Source of the DNA: Imperialibacter sp964351395
Lineage (GTDB): Bacteria > Bacteroidota > Bacteroidia > Cytophagales > Cyclobacteriaceae
Direction of reading: 5' to 3'
DNA: 64,000 bases
Assembly: GCA_964351395.1 (NCBI GenBank)
Contig: CAYGOF010000001.1
Span: forward strand, 744,001-808,000
This document shows, piece after piece, positions 34,557 through 43,299 of this stretch. A program made the position numbers and the translations under genes. Below the pieces are notes generated by a model, which was not told the DNA's origin, made no database searches, and saw only the letters and a list, made by a program, of their open reading frames with translations. Position 1 is the stretch's first letter. Each line of letters opens with the position of its first letter.

Positions 34557-35378
34557 TTAATTCAATTCCTGAAGGTAAGAGTCAACTGCGGCACTTACTG
34601 CCGGATCATTTTCTGTTTCCTTCGCTTTTATGAGCCAGGCTTTTGCTTTTTCCTTATTACCTAACTCCTTATAACTTACGCCAAGATAAAACATGGCTTG
34701 TATATTCTCTGAATCAACTGAGAGCAACTTTTCGAGTCGCTCAACGGCTTTATCATACTGACCAGACTGCATTGAAAGAATTCCCATATTGTATAGGGCT
34801 TCTTTATTTTCAGGGTCTTTTTCCAAAACTTCTCTCAACATCAAAATCCCTTGCATGGGATTGGATGAAGAGATATAGGTCATGGCTATTTTTGATTTAG
34901 CACTCAAGTTGTCTGGATTAGCTTCCACCACCGCTCCTAACAACTCTCTGACTTTCTCTCCAAACTTCCTGGCTTTCGCATCATCTGTGGCAAAACCAAA
35001 AGCTTCAAAGTAATAATTACCCGCTTTTTCTTTCCCTTCAAGTGACCCGTCAGCCTCCGAAATAAGGTCTGCATACTTTGAAACACTATCCAATTGCTGA
35101 ACCAACAAGTAGGTGTTTGCCAAAGAGTCTGCAAAGATAGCTGATTTGTTTTGAATTATTAACTGCTCCTTGAAATATTGTATCTTTTTCTGGTCAGAAT
35201 CAGATAGTTCTACTTCATGAGCGCTGGCAACTTCGCTTGAATTAGCGTTTTCTCCAGGGGCAGCTGAAGGAACCTCATCCATATCGCCGTCATTGTCAAC
35301 TACAACTTTCGGTAAGCTGAACAAAATAGCTATTAGCCCAACCCCTAATACTGTTAAAACAATCCTTTGTTTGGACAT
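34557..35378 (-). CDS. membrane-anchored TPR protein
   Basis: A 273-residue protein with one N-terminal membrane helix (about 5-24), a low-complexity acidic stretch, and a tetratricopeptide array covering about 100-270. The clearest units are KEALYNMGILSMQSGQYDKA and AMFYLGVSYKELGNKEKAKA. It probably scaffolds protein contacts at the cytoplasmic membrane. It lies 29 bp after the HU gene and 32 bp before the COX24-like gene, all on the minus strand. No specific partner can be named. Confidence 0.8.
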   Translation of the reverse strand: MSKQRIVLTVLGVGLIAILFSLPKVVVDNDGDMDEVPSAAPGENANSSEVASAHEVELSDSDQKKIQYFKEQLIIQNKSAIFADSLANTYLLVQQLDSVSKYADLISEADGSLEGKEKAGNYYFEAFGFATDDAKARKFGEKVRELLGAVVEANPDNLSAKSKIAMTYISSSNPMQGILMLREVLEKDPENKEALYNMGILSMQSGQYDKAVERLEKLLSVDSENIQAMFYLGVSYKELGNKEKAKAWLIKAKETENDPAVSAAVDSYLQELN

Positions 35379-35407
35379 GAATTTGGTGGCTTGAGATAGG
35401 CAAGTGC

Positions 35408-35698
35408 CTATTTCAGTTTGTTGCTGCTTTTTACCTTTTCAATGAAAACCTTAGAAGGCTTGAAGCTAGGCACATAATGCTCATCAATAACGATGGCGGT
35501 GTTTTTTGATATGTTTCTGGCAATTTTCTTCGCTCTCTTCTTGTTTACAAAACTTCCGAAGCCACGAACGTAAATGTTACTCCCATCAGCCATAGAGCTT
35601 TTAACAACGGTGAAAAAAGCCTCTACGCTTGTTTGTACATCTGCTTTATCAATCCCCGTTTTCTCTGCAATCTCGTTAATTACGTCTGCTTTAGTCAC
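35408..35698 (-). CDS. HU family DNA-binding protein
   Basis: Histone-like protein of 96 residues using a GTG start. N-terminal helices (MTKADVINEIAEKTG, DVQTSVEAFFTVVKSSM), the beta-saddle VRGFGSFVNKKRAKKIARN and the DNA-contact arm are all present. It differs from textbook HU in the arm tip, where the usual RNPxTG reads NISKNTAI, and in a longer basic tail (SSNKLK). It probably compacts DNA. It heads the minus-strand run toward rng and is divergent from mutY. Confidence 0.9.
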   Translation of the reverse strand: MTKADVINEIAEKTGIDKADVQTSVEAFFTVVKSSMADGSNIYVRGFGSFVNKKRAKKIARNISKNTAIVIDEHYVPSFKPSKVFIEKVKSSNKLK

Positions 35699-35833
35699 TT
35701 CTTTTATATTTAATTATGCGTTGCCCTGGTTTTTTTAATGGGCACAAATTTAAATGAGCAGTGTAGAAATAAAAAAGAAAGAGTTAAATAAAACCGCTTA
35801 TTTTGTCGCCTCAACTCAAGTATTTCTTACAAA

Positions 35834-36907
35834 GTGGCCGAAACTAATAAGGCATTTTCAAAGATTTTGATTAGATGGTATGGAAGGCATAAAAGGGACC
35901 TTCCTTGGCGAGAAACGAAGGACCCCTACAAAATCTGGCTGTCCGAGATCATCCTTCAACAAACAAGAGTGGCCCAGGGGCTGCCATATTTTGAGAAATT
36001 CATTTCACGATTTCCTGCCGTAACTGATATGGCCAAGGCGAGTCAGGAGGATGTACTTGCCCTATGGCAAGGTCTTGGCTATTACTCACGAGCAAGAAAT
36101 TTGCACTCATGTGCCCAAATGGTGGCTGCCGAATTTGGAGGTGTATTTCCAGATAGTTTTAAATCCCTTATCACTCTAAAAGGCGTCGGATCATATACTG
36201 CCGCTGCTATTGCCTCTTTTGCCTACAACGAGGCAGTGCCAGTAATCGATGGGAATGTTTACAGGGTTATCTCGAGGGTGTTTGGCATCTACGATGACAT
36301 TTCTAATCTTTCGACCAGAAAGGTTTTTGAAACACAGCTTAATCTATTAATTCCAGCCAGCGACCCTGCCACATTTAATCAGGCTATCATGGAGTTCGGA
36401 GCGCTTCAATGCACGCCCTCCTCGCCCGATTGCGTATCATGTATTTTCGCTGATCAATGTCATGCGCACCAACATAGTGAAGTGGGCAAACTCCCGGTCA
36501 AAAGCAAAAAAATTAAAGTAGTCAACCGGTATTTCAATTACTTTGTGTTTGAGCACGAAGGGCAAGTGCTTATGAATGCAAGAAAAGAGAAGGACATCTG
36601 GCTGGGGCTCCATGACTTTTTCAATATTGAAAAAAATAACATCCTCGACGAAGAAGGTGCTATTTTAGAAGCTTCTCTTTTATTGTCTCCAGAAAAGTGG
36701 GAACTTATAGATATTTCGGTGACTTATAAACATATACTCACTCATAGAATAATATATGCACGCTTTTTCAGAGTTGGTGTCTTAGATAAAGGAGATTTTA
36801 ATGCATTAAAAAACACGCTGGAATTAAAAGCAATAAAAATCAGCGAAACAGAAGCAATTTCTAAACCAATTTTAATTACCAATTATTTTAATAGTGTGTA
36901 TTTTTAG
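35834..36907 (+). CDS. mutY: A/G-specific adenine glycosylase
   Basis: Base-excision repair enzyme removing A opposite 8-oxoG. The GTG start gives 357 residues. It has the catalytic Glu segment WLSEIILQQTRV, the helix-hairpin-helix LKGVGSYTAAAIASFAY, the catalytic Asp in VIDGNVYRV, the iron-sulfur loop CTPSSPDCVSCIFADQC (CX6CX2CX5C), and a C-terminal NUDIX-like domain (about 230-357) that reads 8-oxoG. It starts a plus-strand run with ssb, gldE, gldD and recG. Confidence 0.95.
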   Translation: MAETNKAFSKILIRWYGRHKRDLPWRETKDPYKIWLSEIILQQTRVAQGLPYFEKFISRFPAVTDMAKASQEDVLALWQGLGYYSRARNLHSCAQMVAAEFGGVFPDSFKSLITLKGVGSYTAAAIASFAYNEAVPVIDGNVYRVISRVFGIYDDISNLSTRKVFETQLNLLIPASDPATFNQAIMEFGALQCTPSSPDCVSCIFADQCHAHQHSEVGKLPVKSKKIKVVNRYFNYFVFEHEGQVLMNARKEKDIWLGLHDFFNIEKNNILDEEGAILEASLLLSPEKWELIDISVTYKHILTHRIIYARFFRVGVLDKGDFNALKNTLELKAIKISETEAISKPILITNYFNSVYF

Positions 36908-36955
36908 CTTATATTCAATCTATCTATCTATTTAATTACCTAAAATATTAATGAT

Positions 36956-37387
36956 ATGTCAGGAGTAAATAAAGTAATTCTTCTTGGAAACCTTGGAAAA
37001 GACCCAGAAATAAGGCACCTGGAAAACGGTCGTGCGGTAACAAATTTCACCCTTGCCACAAGTGAGGTTTATAAGAACAGAGAAGGCAATAAAGTTACCA
37101 ACACTGAGTGGCACAATGTCGTATTGTGGACTCCGCTTGCAGAAGTGGCTGAAAAATTTCTAAAAAAAGGAAGTCAGGTTTATATTGAAGGTAAGATTAC
37201 AACCCGGTCGTATGACGACAAGGATGGCAATAAGCGATATATTACTGAGGTAGTCGGTCGTGAGTTGACGCTTGTGGGAGGAAGGCCCGATGGTGGTGGC
37301 GGAGCCCCTGAACAGCAAAACAGCTCTCAAGCTGAGCCTGCAGGAATGGCACAAGAACCTACTGATCTGGATGATTTACCGTTTTAG
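36956..37387 (+). CDS. ssb: single-stranded DNA-binding protein
   Basis: A 143-residue SSB with an OB fold (about 1-108; MSGVNKVILLGNLGKDPEIR, WHNVVLWTPLAEVAEKFLKK, VYIEGKITTRSY), a short Gly/Gln-rich linker and the conserved acidic tail ending DLDDLPF that recruits replication and repair proteins. RecG, encoded four genes on, is a known SSB-tail partner. It is separated by 48 bp from mutY and by 26 bp from gldE. Confidence 0.95.
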   Translation: MSGVNKVILLGNLGKDPEIRHLENGRAVTNFTLATSEVYKNREGNKVTNTEWHNVVLWTPLAEVAEKFLKKGSQVYIEGKITTRSYDDKDGNKRYITEVVGRELTLVGGRPDGGGGAPEQQNSSQAEPAGMAQEPTDLDDLPF

Positions 37388-37413
37388 CACTATATTGCAG
37401 CTTTTATCCATAA

Positions 37414-38772
37414 ATGGAAGACCCGTATCCCAGTTTATTCTTATTGTTGATCGGAGACATAGGTATCACCTCCGTCTCCTTTTACATTTTTAACGGCCTG
37501 CTTTTTGCGCTGTTATTGTTCCTCTCGGCCCTTATTTCAGGGTCTGAGGTAGCCTTCTTTTCACTAAGTCATGGCGACCTGGCCGCTTGTCGTGCCTCCT
37601 CCGGCTCTAGTGAAAAAAGAATAATAAATCTGCTTCAATGGCCGCAGCGACTGCTGGCCACTATTCTCATCATGAACAACCTGGTCAATATTACGATTGT
37701 AACATTGGCTACCTATGTCACATGGGAAATTGTAGGCACGAAAAACGCCGACGGATATATCTTGGCTGTTCTTACTTTCTTCACTACATCAGCCATTGTT
37801 TTCTTTGGTGAGGTAGTGCCAAAAGTGTATGCCAATCAGAACAATTTAAGTTTTGCCAAAAGCACCTCTGGTTTGCTCAATGCGGCAGATACCGTTTTCA
37901 GGCCCGTTTCATGGTTGTTACTTTCTATCAGTTCAATCGTTGAAAAAAGAGTTGAGCGAAAGGGATATAATGTTTCGATTGATGAACTGAACCATGCGCT
38001 TGAGTTAACGGCCGACAAAGATGCAACCGAGGAAGAAAAAGGTATTCTGAAGGGTATAGTAAACTTCGGAACTTTAACTGTAACCCAGGTGATGCGCTCC
38101 AGGGTGGATATTACCGCGATCGATCATGAAACTGATTTTCACGAATTGATGGATCAGATCAATAAGACGGGCTACTCAAGAATTCCTATCTATATTGAAA
38201 CTGTCGACAAAATCGAGGGTGTGCTGTATATCAAGGATTTACTTCCTTTTGTAGACAAAGACGAGAAGTTCGTTTGGCAAAACCTGCTTCGGCCGGCGTT
38301 TTTCGTGCCAGAGAGCAAGCGAGTTGACTCCCTTTTCAAAGACTTCCAGGAAAAACGGGTTCATATGGCCATAGTAGTGGATGAGTATGGTGGTACGTCT
38401 GGGCTAGTAACACTTGAAGACCTTATTGAAGAAATCGTTGGCGAGATAAACGACGAATTTGATAATGAAGACGAAATTGCCTACAACAAGCTCGATAGTA
38501 ACACCTACGTTTTTGAAGGTAAAATCTCTTTAAACGACTTTTGTAAAGTGGTAAGTGTCGAAGGAAACATTTTTGATTCGGTTAAGGGCGAGAGTGAGTC
38601 TCTTGGTGGTCTTATACTTGAAATCAACTCCAAGCTTCCCAATGTAGGCGAAAAAATACGGTTTGAACGATTTGTTTTCACTGTCGTATCAGCAGACAAT
38701 AAGCGAATCAAACGAGTCAGAGTTTTCATCAACCCTTCGTTCCAGGTGGAAAGTGTCCCAAAGGATAAGTAA
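37414..38772 (+). CDS. gldE: gliding motility-associated protein GldE (CorC/HlyC-type)
   Basis: A 452-residue membrane protein with an N-terminal DUF21 domain of about four helices (about 15-190; LISGSEVAFFSLSHGDL), two CBS domains (about 205-335; VTQVMRSRVDITAID, VHMAIVVDEYGGTSGLVTLE) and a C-terminal CorC/HlyC FAD-like domain (about 355-440). This is the CorC/Mg-efflux architecture. The GldE name is given from the position directly before gldD and after mutY-ssb, an order I recall from gliding Bacteroidota. GldE was found to partly compensate for gldB loss, so its role may be indirect. Confidence 0.88.
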   Translation: MEDPYPSLFLLLIGDIGITSVSFYIFNGLLFALLLFLSALISGSEVAFFSLSHGDLAACRASSGSSEKRIINLLQWPQRLLATILIMNNLVNITIVTLATYVTWEIVGTKNADGYILAVLTFFTTSAIVFFGEVVPKVYANQNNLSFAKSTSGLLNAADTVFRPVSWLLLSISSIVEKRVERKGYNVSIDELNHALELTADKDATEEEKGILKGIVNFGTLTVTQVMRSRVDITAIDHETDFHELMDQINKTGYSRIPIYIETVDKIEGVLYIKDLLPFVDKDEKFVWQNLLRPAFFVPESKRVDSLFKDFQEKRVHMAIVVDEYGGTSGLVTLEDLIEEIVGEINDEFDNEDEIAYNKLDSNTYVFEGKISLNDFCKVVSVEGNIFDSVKGESESLGGLILEINSKLPNVGEKIRFERFVFTVVSADNKRIKRVRVFINPSFQVESVPKDK

Positions 38773-38781
38773 TTTAAGTGC

Positions 38782-39363
38782 ATGAACACAAAGCAATGGC
38801 TTTTGAGCCTCCCTGTACTCTTGATCATCTCTATTGCTTGTGAGGGAACTTATCTTCCCAAGCCTAAGGGGTACAATAGAATTGATTTGCCAACCAATGC
38901 CTATGTAAACCTACCTGATTCGTTTCCTTATCAGTTTCAGTATTCTGCCCATGCTAAGCTTCTTAAAGATTCATCGTGGATGGCCGAGCAATACTGGATC
39001 GACTTATATTATCCATCGATGGAGGCGCTAATTCAGGTCACCTACAAGCCTGTGAAAAACGACACATCGTTGCTGGCAGAATATTTTCAGGATTCGTACA
39101 CTCTCACAGCGAAACACAATATCAAGGCCTACTCTATTGAACAAATGGACATGCTCCTTCCACATGGTGGCGCAGCAGTGATTTCAGAATTAACTGGTGA
39201 AGTTCCCAGCCAATTCCAGTTTCATGCCACCGACTCCATGAATCATTTTTTAAGAGGAGCACTTTATTTTAAGACTTCACTGAAAAACGACTCTTTAAAG
39301 CCAGTTATTGAATATTTAAAATTCGATATTGTGCACATGCTTAATACCCTTGAATGGAAGTAA
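38782..39363 (+). CDS. gldD: gliding motility lipoprotein GldD
   Basis: A 193-residue lipoprotein with signal MNTKQWLLSLPVLLIISIAC, lipidated at Cys20. The mature start EGTYLPKPKGYNRIDLP and the later YWIDLYYPSMEALIQVTYKP segment match GldD. It is needed for gliding in Flavobacterium; molecular function is unknown. It follows gldE by 9 bp and precedes recG by 29 bp, so the three are probably one transcript. Confidence 0.88.
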   Translation: MNTKQWLLSLPVLLIISIACEGTYLPKPKGYNRIDLPTNAYVNLPDSFPYQFQYSAHAKLLKDSSWMAEQYWIDLYYPSMEALIQVTYKPVKNDTSLLAEYFQDSYTLTAKHNIKAYSIEQMDMLLPHGGAAVISELTGEVPSQFQFHATDSMNHFLRGALYFKTSLKNDSLKPVIEYLKFDIVHMLNTLEWK

Positions 39364-39392
39364 GGGTGGTTTAGCAACATGATACCGAGTTC

Positions 39393-41486
39393 ATGTCAAG
39401 CTTTTTTGAAACCAGAATCGAATTTCTAAAGGGAGTTGGTCCACAACGAGCAGAAATGCTCAACAAGGAGCTTTCCATTTTCACTTACGGCGATTTGCTT
39501 CAGCATTATCCGTTTAGGTATGAGGACAGAACTCGTTTTCAAAAAATCAGAGAGTTAAAAGACGACGATACCCATGCGCAAATCATGGGTAAAATCCGAT
39601 CGCTCGATATGGTTGGCATTGGCTCCAAGAAACGATTAGTAGCCACTTTTTTTGACGAAACCGGGGAGATGGAATTGGTCTGGTTTCAGGGCGCGGCATG
39701 GATAGCAAAAAAATTACGGGTTAATACACCTTACCTTGTATATGGCAAGCCAACTGCTTTTGGCAGCAAATTCAATATTGCCCATCCGGAAATTGAACCA
39801 CTTACACCCGAAAACAGAAAAGGCGGCTACCTGCAGCCCATTTATCATACCAGCGAAAAACTAAAAGCCCGATTCATTGACAGTAAGGTGATATCGAAGT
39901 TTCAGGAGCAGCTCTTATTGGTTGCTTTACCCTACCTACACGAGACACTCCCCGACTTTTTGTTACAGAAATTCGGGCTGGTGAGCAAGAAAGAGGCAAT
40001 GGTCAATGCACACTTTCCGAAAAATACTGAATGGCTCGAAAAATCAAGAAAACGCCTGAAATTTGAAGAATTGTTTTACATCCAACTCCGCTTGGTGAGC
40101 CTTAAAGGATCCAGAAAGGATTTATATAAAGGCCTGGTGCTAGCAGATACTTCTCTACTTACCACGTTCTACAATGACCATCTGCCTTTCGAACTTACTG
40201 GTGCTCAAAAGCGGGTGATCAGAGAAATCTACCAGGACATGAGGTCCGGTAAACAAATGAATCGCCTGCTGCAAGGTGATGTGGGAAGCGGTAAAACCAT
40301 GGTGGCGTTCATCTGCATGCTTTTGGCAATCAGCAGCGGAACTCAAGCGGCGCTAATGGCTCCAACCGAAATTCTCGCAGATCAGCACTATAAAGGCTTG
40401 AAGGAATATGCAGACAAAATGAACATTAGTATCGCCAAGCTTACCGGATCGACTAAAAAGAAAGAAAGAACCCGAATACTTTCTGAACTCCTGGCAGGTG
40501 AACTTCATATTCTGGTGGGAACACATGCACTTTTGGAGGAGCCAGTTCAGTTCAAAAGTCTTGGGTTAGCTGTAACAGATGAACAGCACCGTTTTGGTGT
40601 GGCGCAAAGAGCACAGCTTTGGCAAAAAAACGAAGATGTGTATCCGCATGTGCTGGTCATGACCGCTACGCCAATTCCACGGACACTTGCCATGACCGTA
40701 TATGGTGATCTTGACACGAGTACAATAGATGAAATGCCCGCTGGGAGAAAGCCAATCAAGACCATTCATCGAACAGACGCCGCACGATTGCAGGTGTTCG
40801 GATTTATTCGTGAACAGATAGCGCTGGGCCGCCAGGCATATATCGTTTATCCACTCATTGAAGAATCGGCAACTCTTGACCTGAAAGACCTGATGGATGG
40901 GTATGAAAGCATAGCACGGGCATTTCCTGAGTATCAGTTAAGTATTGTTCATGGTAAAATGAAACCTGATGCCAAAGATTTTGAGATGCAGCGGTTCGTT
41001 TCTGGCGTTACACAGGTGATGGTTGCAACGACAGTAATTGAAGTGGGTATCAACGTTCCCAACGCCAGTATGATGGTAATTGAAAATGCAGAACGGTTTG
41101 GACTGTCCCAGCTTCATCAGCTTCGAGGAAGGGTCGGTCGTGGGGCAGAACAGTCTTACTGCATACTTATGACCAAGGACAAGTTAAGTCAGGAAGCCCG
41201 CACAAGAATTAAAACGATGGTGGGTACGAATGACGGCTTTGAAATTGCCAGGGTCGATTTAAAACTCCGAGGGCCCGGCGATTTAATGGGAACTCAGCAG
41301 AGTGGAGTAATGGACCTCCTTGTGGCCGATCTTGTCCAGGATGGTAAAATACTTCAAGCAGCAAGGGAAGAAGCACAACAAATAATCGACTCCGATCCAA
41401 AGTTACTTGCTGATAGGCACCGTGTCATAAAGTCGCACATTTCCTCTCTAAAAAAGTCGGTGACCAACTGGAGTCGGATCAGTTAA
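39393..41486 (+). CDS. recG: ATP-dependent DNA helicase RecG
   Basis: Branch-migrating helicase that rescues stalled forks, 697 residues. N-terminal wedge/OB domain (about 30-190), Walker A LLQGDVGSGKTMVAF (about 291-305), the DEQH box AVTDEQHRFGVAQRAQLW, motif III VMTATPIPRTLAMT, and the C-terminal helicase motifs including VATTVIEVGINVPNASMMV and QLRGRVGRG. All expected parts are present. Its end overlaps the end of the convergent response regulator gene by 4 bp. Confidence 0.96.
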   Translation: MSSFFETRIEFLKGVGPQRAEMLNKELSIFTYGDLLQHYPFRYEDRTRFQKIRELKDDDTHAQIMGKIRSLDMVGIGSKKRLVATFFDETGEMELVWFQGAAWIAKKLRVNTPYLVYGKPTAFGSKFNIAHPEIEPLTPENRKGGYLQPIYHTSEKLKARFIDSKVISKFQEQLLLVALPYLHETLPDFLLQKFGLVSKKEAMVNAHFPKNTEWLEKSRKRLKFEELFYIQLRLVSLKGSRKDLYKGLVLADTSLLTTFYNDHLPFELTGAQKRVIREIYQDMRSGKQMNRLLQGDVGSGKTMVAFICMLLAISSGTQAALMAPTEILADQHYKGLKEYADKMNISIAKLTGSTKKKERTRILSELLAGELHILVGTHALLEEPVQFKSLGLAVTDEQHRFGVAQRAQLWQKNEDVYPHVLVMTATPIPRTLAMTVYGDLDTSTIDEMPAGRKPIKTIHRTDAARLQVFGFIREQIALGRQAYIVYPLIEESATLDLKDLMDGYESIARAFPEYQLSIVHGKMKPDAKDFEMQRFVSGVTQVMVATTVIEVGINVPNASMMVIENAERFGLSQLHQLRGRVGRGAEQSYCILMTKDKLSQEARTRIKTMVGTNDGFEIARVDLKLRGPGDLMGTQQSGVMDLLVADLVQDGKILQAAREEAQQIIDSDPKLLADRHRVIKSHISSLKKSVTNWSRIS

Positions 41487-42250
41487 CTGGCGTCGTTGAA
41501 CCAGTCCTTAAAGGCACTCACCTTTTCTCTGCTTACGACGATTTCTTCCTGCCAATCGACCGCAGGTACTATCCTGAGCCGTGTAACAGAATAGATAAGT
41601 ACATCTTTTATGGCGTCGATATTGATGATATAGGTTCGGTTTACTCTAAAAAACACCTTGGGGTTTAGAATTTCTTCCAGAGTTTCCATTTTGTAATCAA
41701 TTATGTACCTGGCCTTTGCGTTGGTGACTATAAAACCATTTCGCCCCTCGGCATAGAAAAAGGCTACGTCATCGGTCTTCACTGAGCGAATATGCTCCCC
41801 CACTTTTACCATGAAGCGGTTTTTAAAGTCCTTTTGAAGATAGCTTTTCAAAACATTTTCAATTGCACTGCTTGGATGGACAAAATTACTTCGTTTTAGC
41901 CCTCTAAGCTTCTCGATACTCTGCTCAACCGCTTCTTTATCAATCGGTTTCAGCAGGTAATCTACTCCATTAGACCTAAAGGCCTCCAACGCATAATTGT
42001 CGTAGGCAGTAATAAATATCACCGGCACACTAATAGGATACTTTCTGAAAGCTTCAAGACTTAATCCGTCTTTTAGTTTAATATCTGTGAATATCAGTTC
42101 TACTTCATTGCCTTTATGCTCCAATAGTTTCAGCGTGCTCTCAACTGTCGTCGCTTCGCCGATAAGCTCTATTTCCGGAGCAATATCTGCCAATATTTTC
42201 TTTAGCTTGTCCGAAGCCGGCTTCTCGTCTTCAATAATGATGGCTTTCAT
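41483..42250 (-). CDS. LytTR-family response regulator
   Basis: A 255-residue transcription factor with a receiver domain (about 1-125; acidic pocket EDE at 7-9, phospho-acceptor Asp56 in IFTDIKLKDG, Thr in FITAYDN, Lys in LLKPIDK) and a C-terminal LytTR DNA-binding domain (about 145-250; FFRVNRTYIINIDAIKDV). It is the last gene of a four-gene minus-strand operon. Its start overlaps the pseudokinase stop by 4 bp, so the two are translationally coupled. Target sites are unknown. Confidence 0.92.
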   Translation of the reverse strand: MKAIIIEDEKPASDKLKKILADIAPEIELIGEATTVESTLKLLEHKGNEVELIFTDIKLKDGLSLEAFRKYPISVPVIFITAYDNYALEAFRSNGVDYLLKPIDKEAVEQSIEKLRGLKRSNFVHPSSAIENVLKSYLQKDFKNRFMVKVGEHIRSVKTDDVAFFYAEGRNGFIVTNAKARYIIDYKMETLEEILNPKVFFRVNRTYIINIDAIKDVLIYSVTRLRIVPAVDWQEEIVVSREKVSAFKDWFNDAS

Positions 42251-43299
42251 GCAGCTTTTTCTAGTTTAAGAAGTGGGAGTTTGATAAAGCCTTTGTCGTC
42301 CGCTTTTACGATTAACAAAGGTCGTTGAGTGAAATGCTCAAATGACTGCAATAACTCCATTAGTTTGTCTCGGCTATCCACTGCAGGCATTAGTCTTTCC
42401 CAAAGGCTATATTCAATAACTAAATAATCCTCCTCTGCTCTGGTCACTATTTGCAGAGGTTTATTTTGATTGATGATGTTAGAACTTACAATCCACTCCA
42501 TCACAATCATCATACTTCCTGGCAACAGGTACAATCCTTCTGAAGGTTCTGATGTGTCTGACACCCATTGAATATGACCTCCGTGTTGTTGATTATACAG
42601 ATAAACAATGCTCTCAGCAATGGCCATCTCCGCACTTATCTCCGAAAGGTCCTCATACCTGCTATCTAACACACTTCTGTAAACATGTGAAAGCTTCTGA
42701 ATATACTTTTCAGCCGATTTGTCGTTTTTGTAAAGAATAGTGATGAGCGTTTCCAGTGATCTGTATAAGAACTCGGGGTTGATCACCCGACTGAAGATTC
42801 TCAGCTTCAAATCAATATTCTTCTTCAATACTCCTTCCTTTTCCAGCGCACGTTTGTTCTCCAATTCAAATAAAATAACCGAGGTAAGCACGATGAAGTA
42901 TAAGATATGTATAAAGCCATAAATAAATACAAAAGTGGAAAGCTCAGTTGAAAAAGTGCCATAACTGTAGCCAATAACCCAAATAAAATAAGACGAAATA
43001 CTTACTGCGACCACCATGAGTGTGATCACCATACCCACCAAAAACAATAATGCGAATGAGGCTTTGATGAACTCACTGTTCTCTATCCGCTTCACAAAAA
43101 TATTGGCAATGGTCCGCTGTATTTCAGCCGCGAGATAAGTAATGCCAATACATAACAAAGCTTCCTTTTCAAAAAACACTTCGTCAAGCGACCCCAGATT
43201 GTCAAACACCAGTAGCACCAACAGGTAGATAAGGATACCCAGCGGAAGCGGCGTAAGAAGACGGGATAAAATATGATTGTAAAAAAGATGTGATTTCAT
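42247..43299 (-). CDS. LytS-like membrane pseudokinase lacking the phospho-acceptor His
   Basis: A 350-residue protein with four predicted membrane helices (about 15-145) and a cytoplasmic part aligning with the LytS His-kinase dimerisation domain. Where active kinases have NPHFLFNSL, this protein has NPEFLYRSLETL, so His is Glu176. The ATPase part is also degenerate: the expected VENAIKH N-box is replaced by MEWIVSSNIINQNK. It should not autophosphorylate. It overlaps the intact kinase gene and the regulator gene by 4 bp each. I infer that it heterodimerises with or inhibits the intact kinase, or titrates the regulator. Confidence 0.8.
   Translation of the reverse strand: MKSHLFYNHILSRLLTPLPLGILIYLLVLLVFDNLGSLDEVFFEKEALLCIGITYLAAEIQRTIANIFVKRIENSEFIKASFALLFLVGMVITLMVVAVSISSYFIWVIGYSYGTFSTELSTFVFIYGFIHILYFIVLTSVILFELENKRALEKEGVLKKNIDLKLRIFSRVINPEFLYRSLETLITILYKNDKSAEKYIQKLSHVYRSVLDSRYEDLSEISAEMAIAESIVYLYNQQHGGHIQWVSDTSEPSEGLYLLPGSMMIVMEWIVSSNIINQNKPLQIVTRAEEDYLVIEYSLWERLMPAVDSRDKLMELLQSFEHFTQRPLLIVKADDKGFIKLPLLKLEKAA

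Noticed and set aside
36912..36935. short TCTA repeats before ssb
   Set aside because: Only three units of a 4-nt repeat in an A/T-rich gap; no sign of a functional array.
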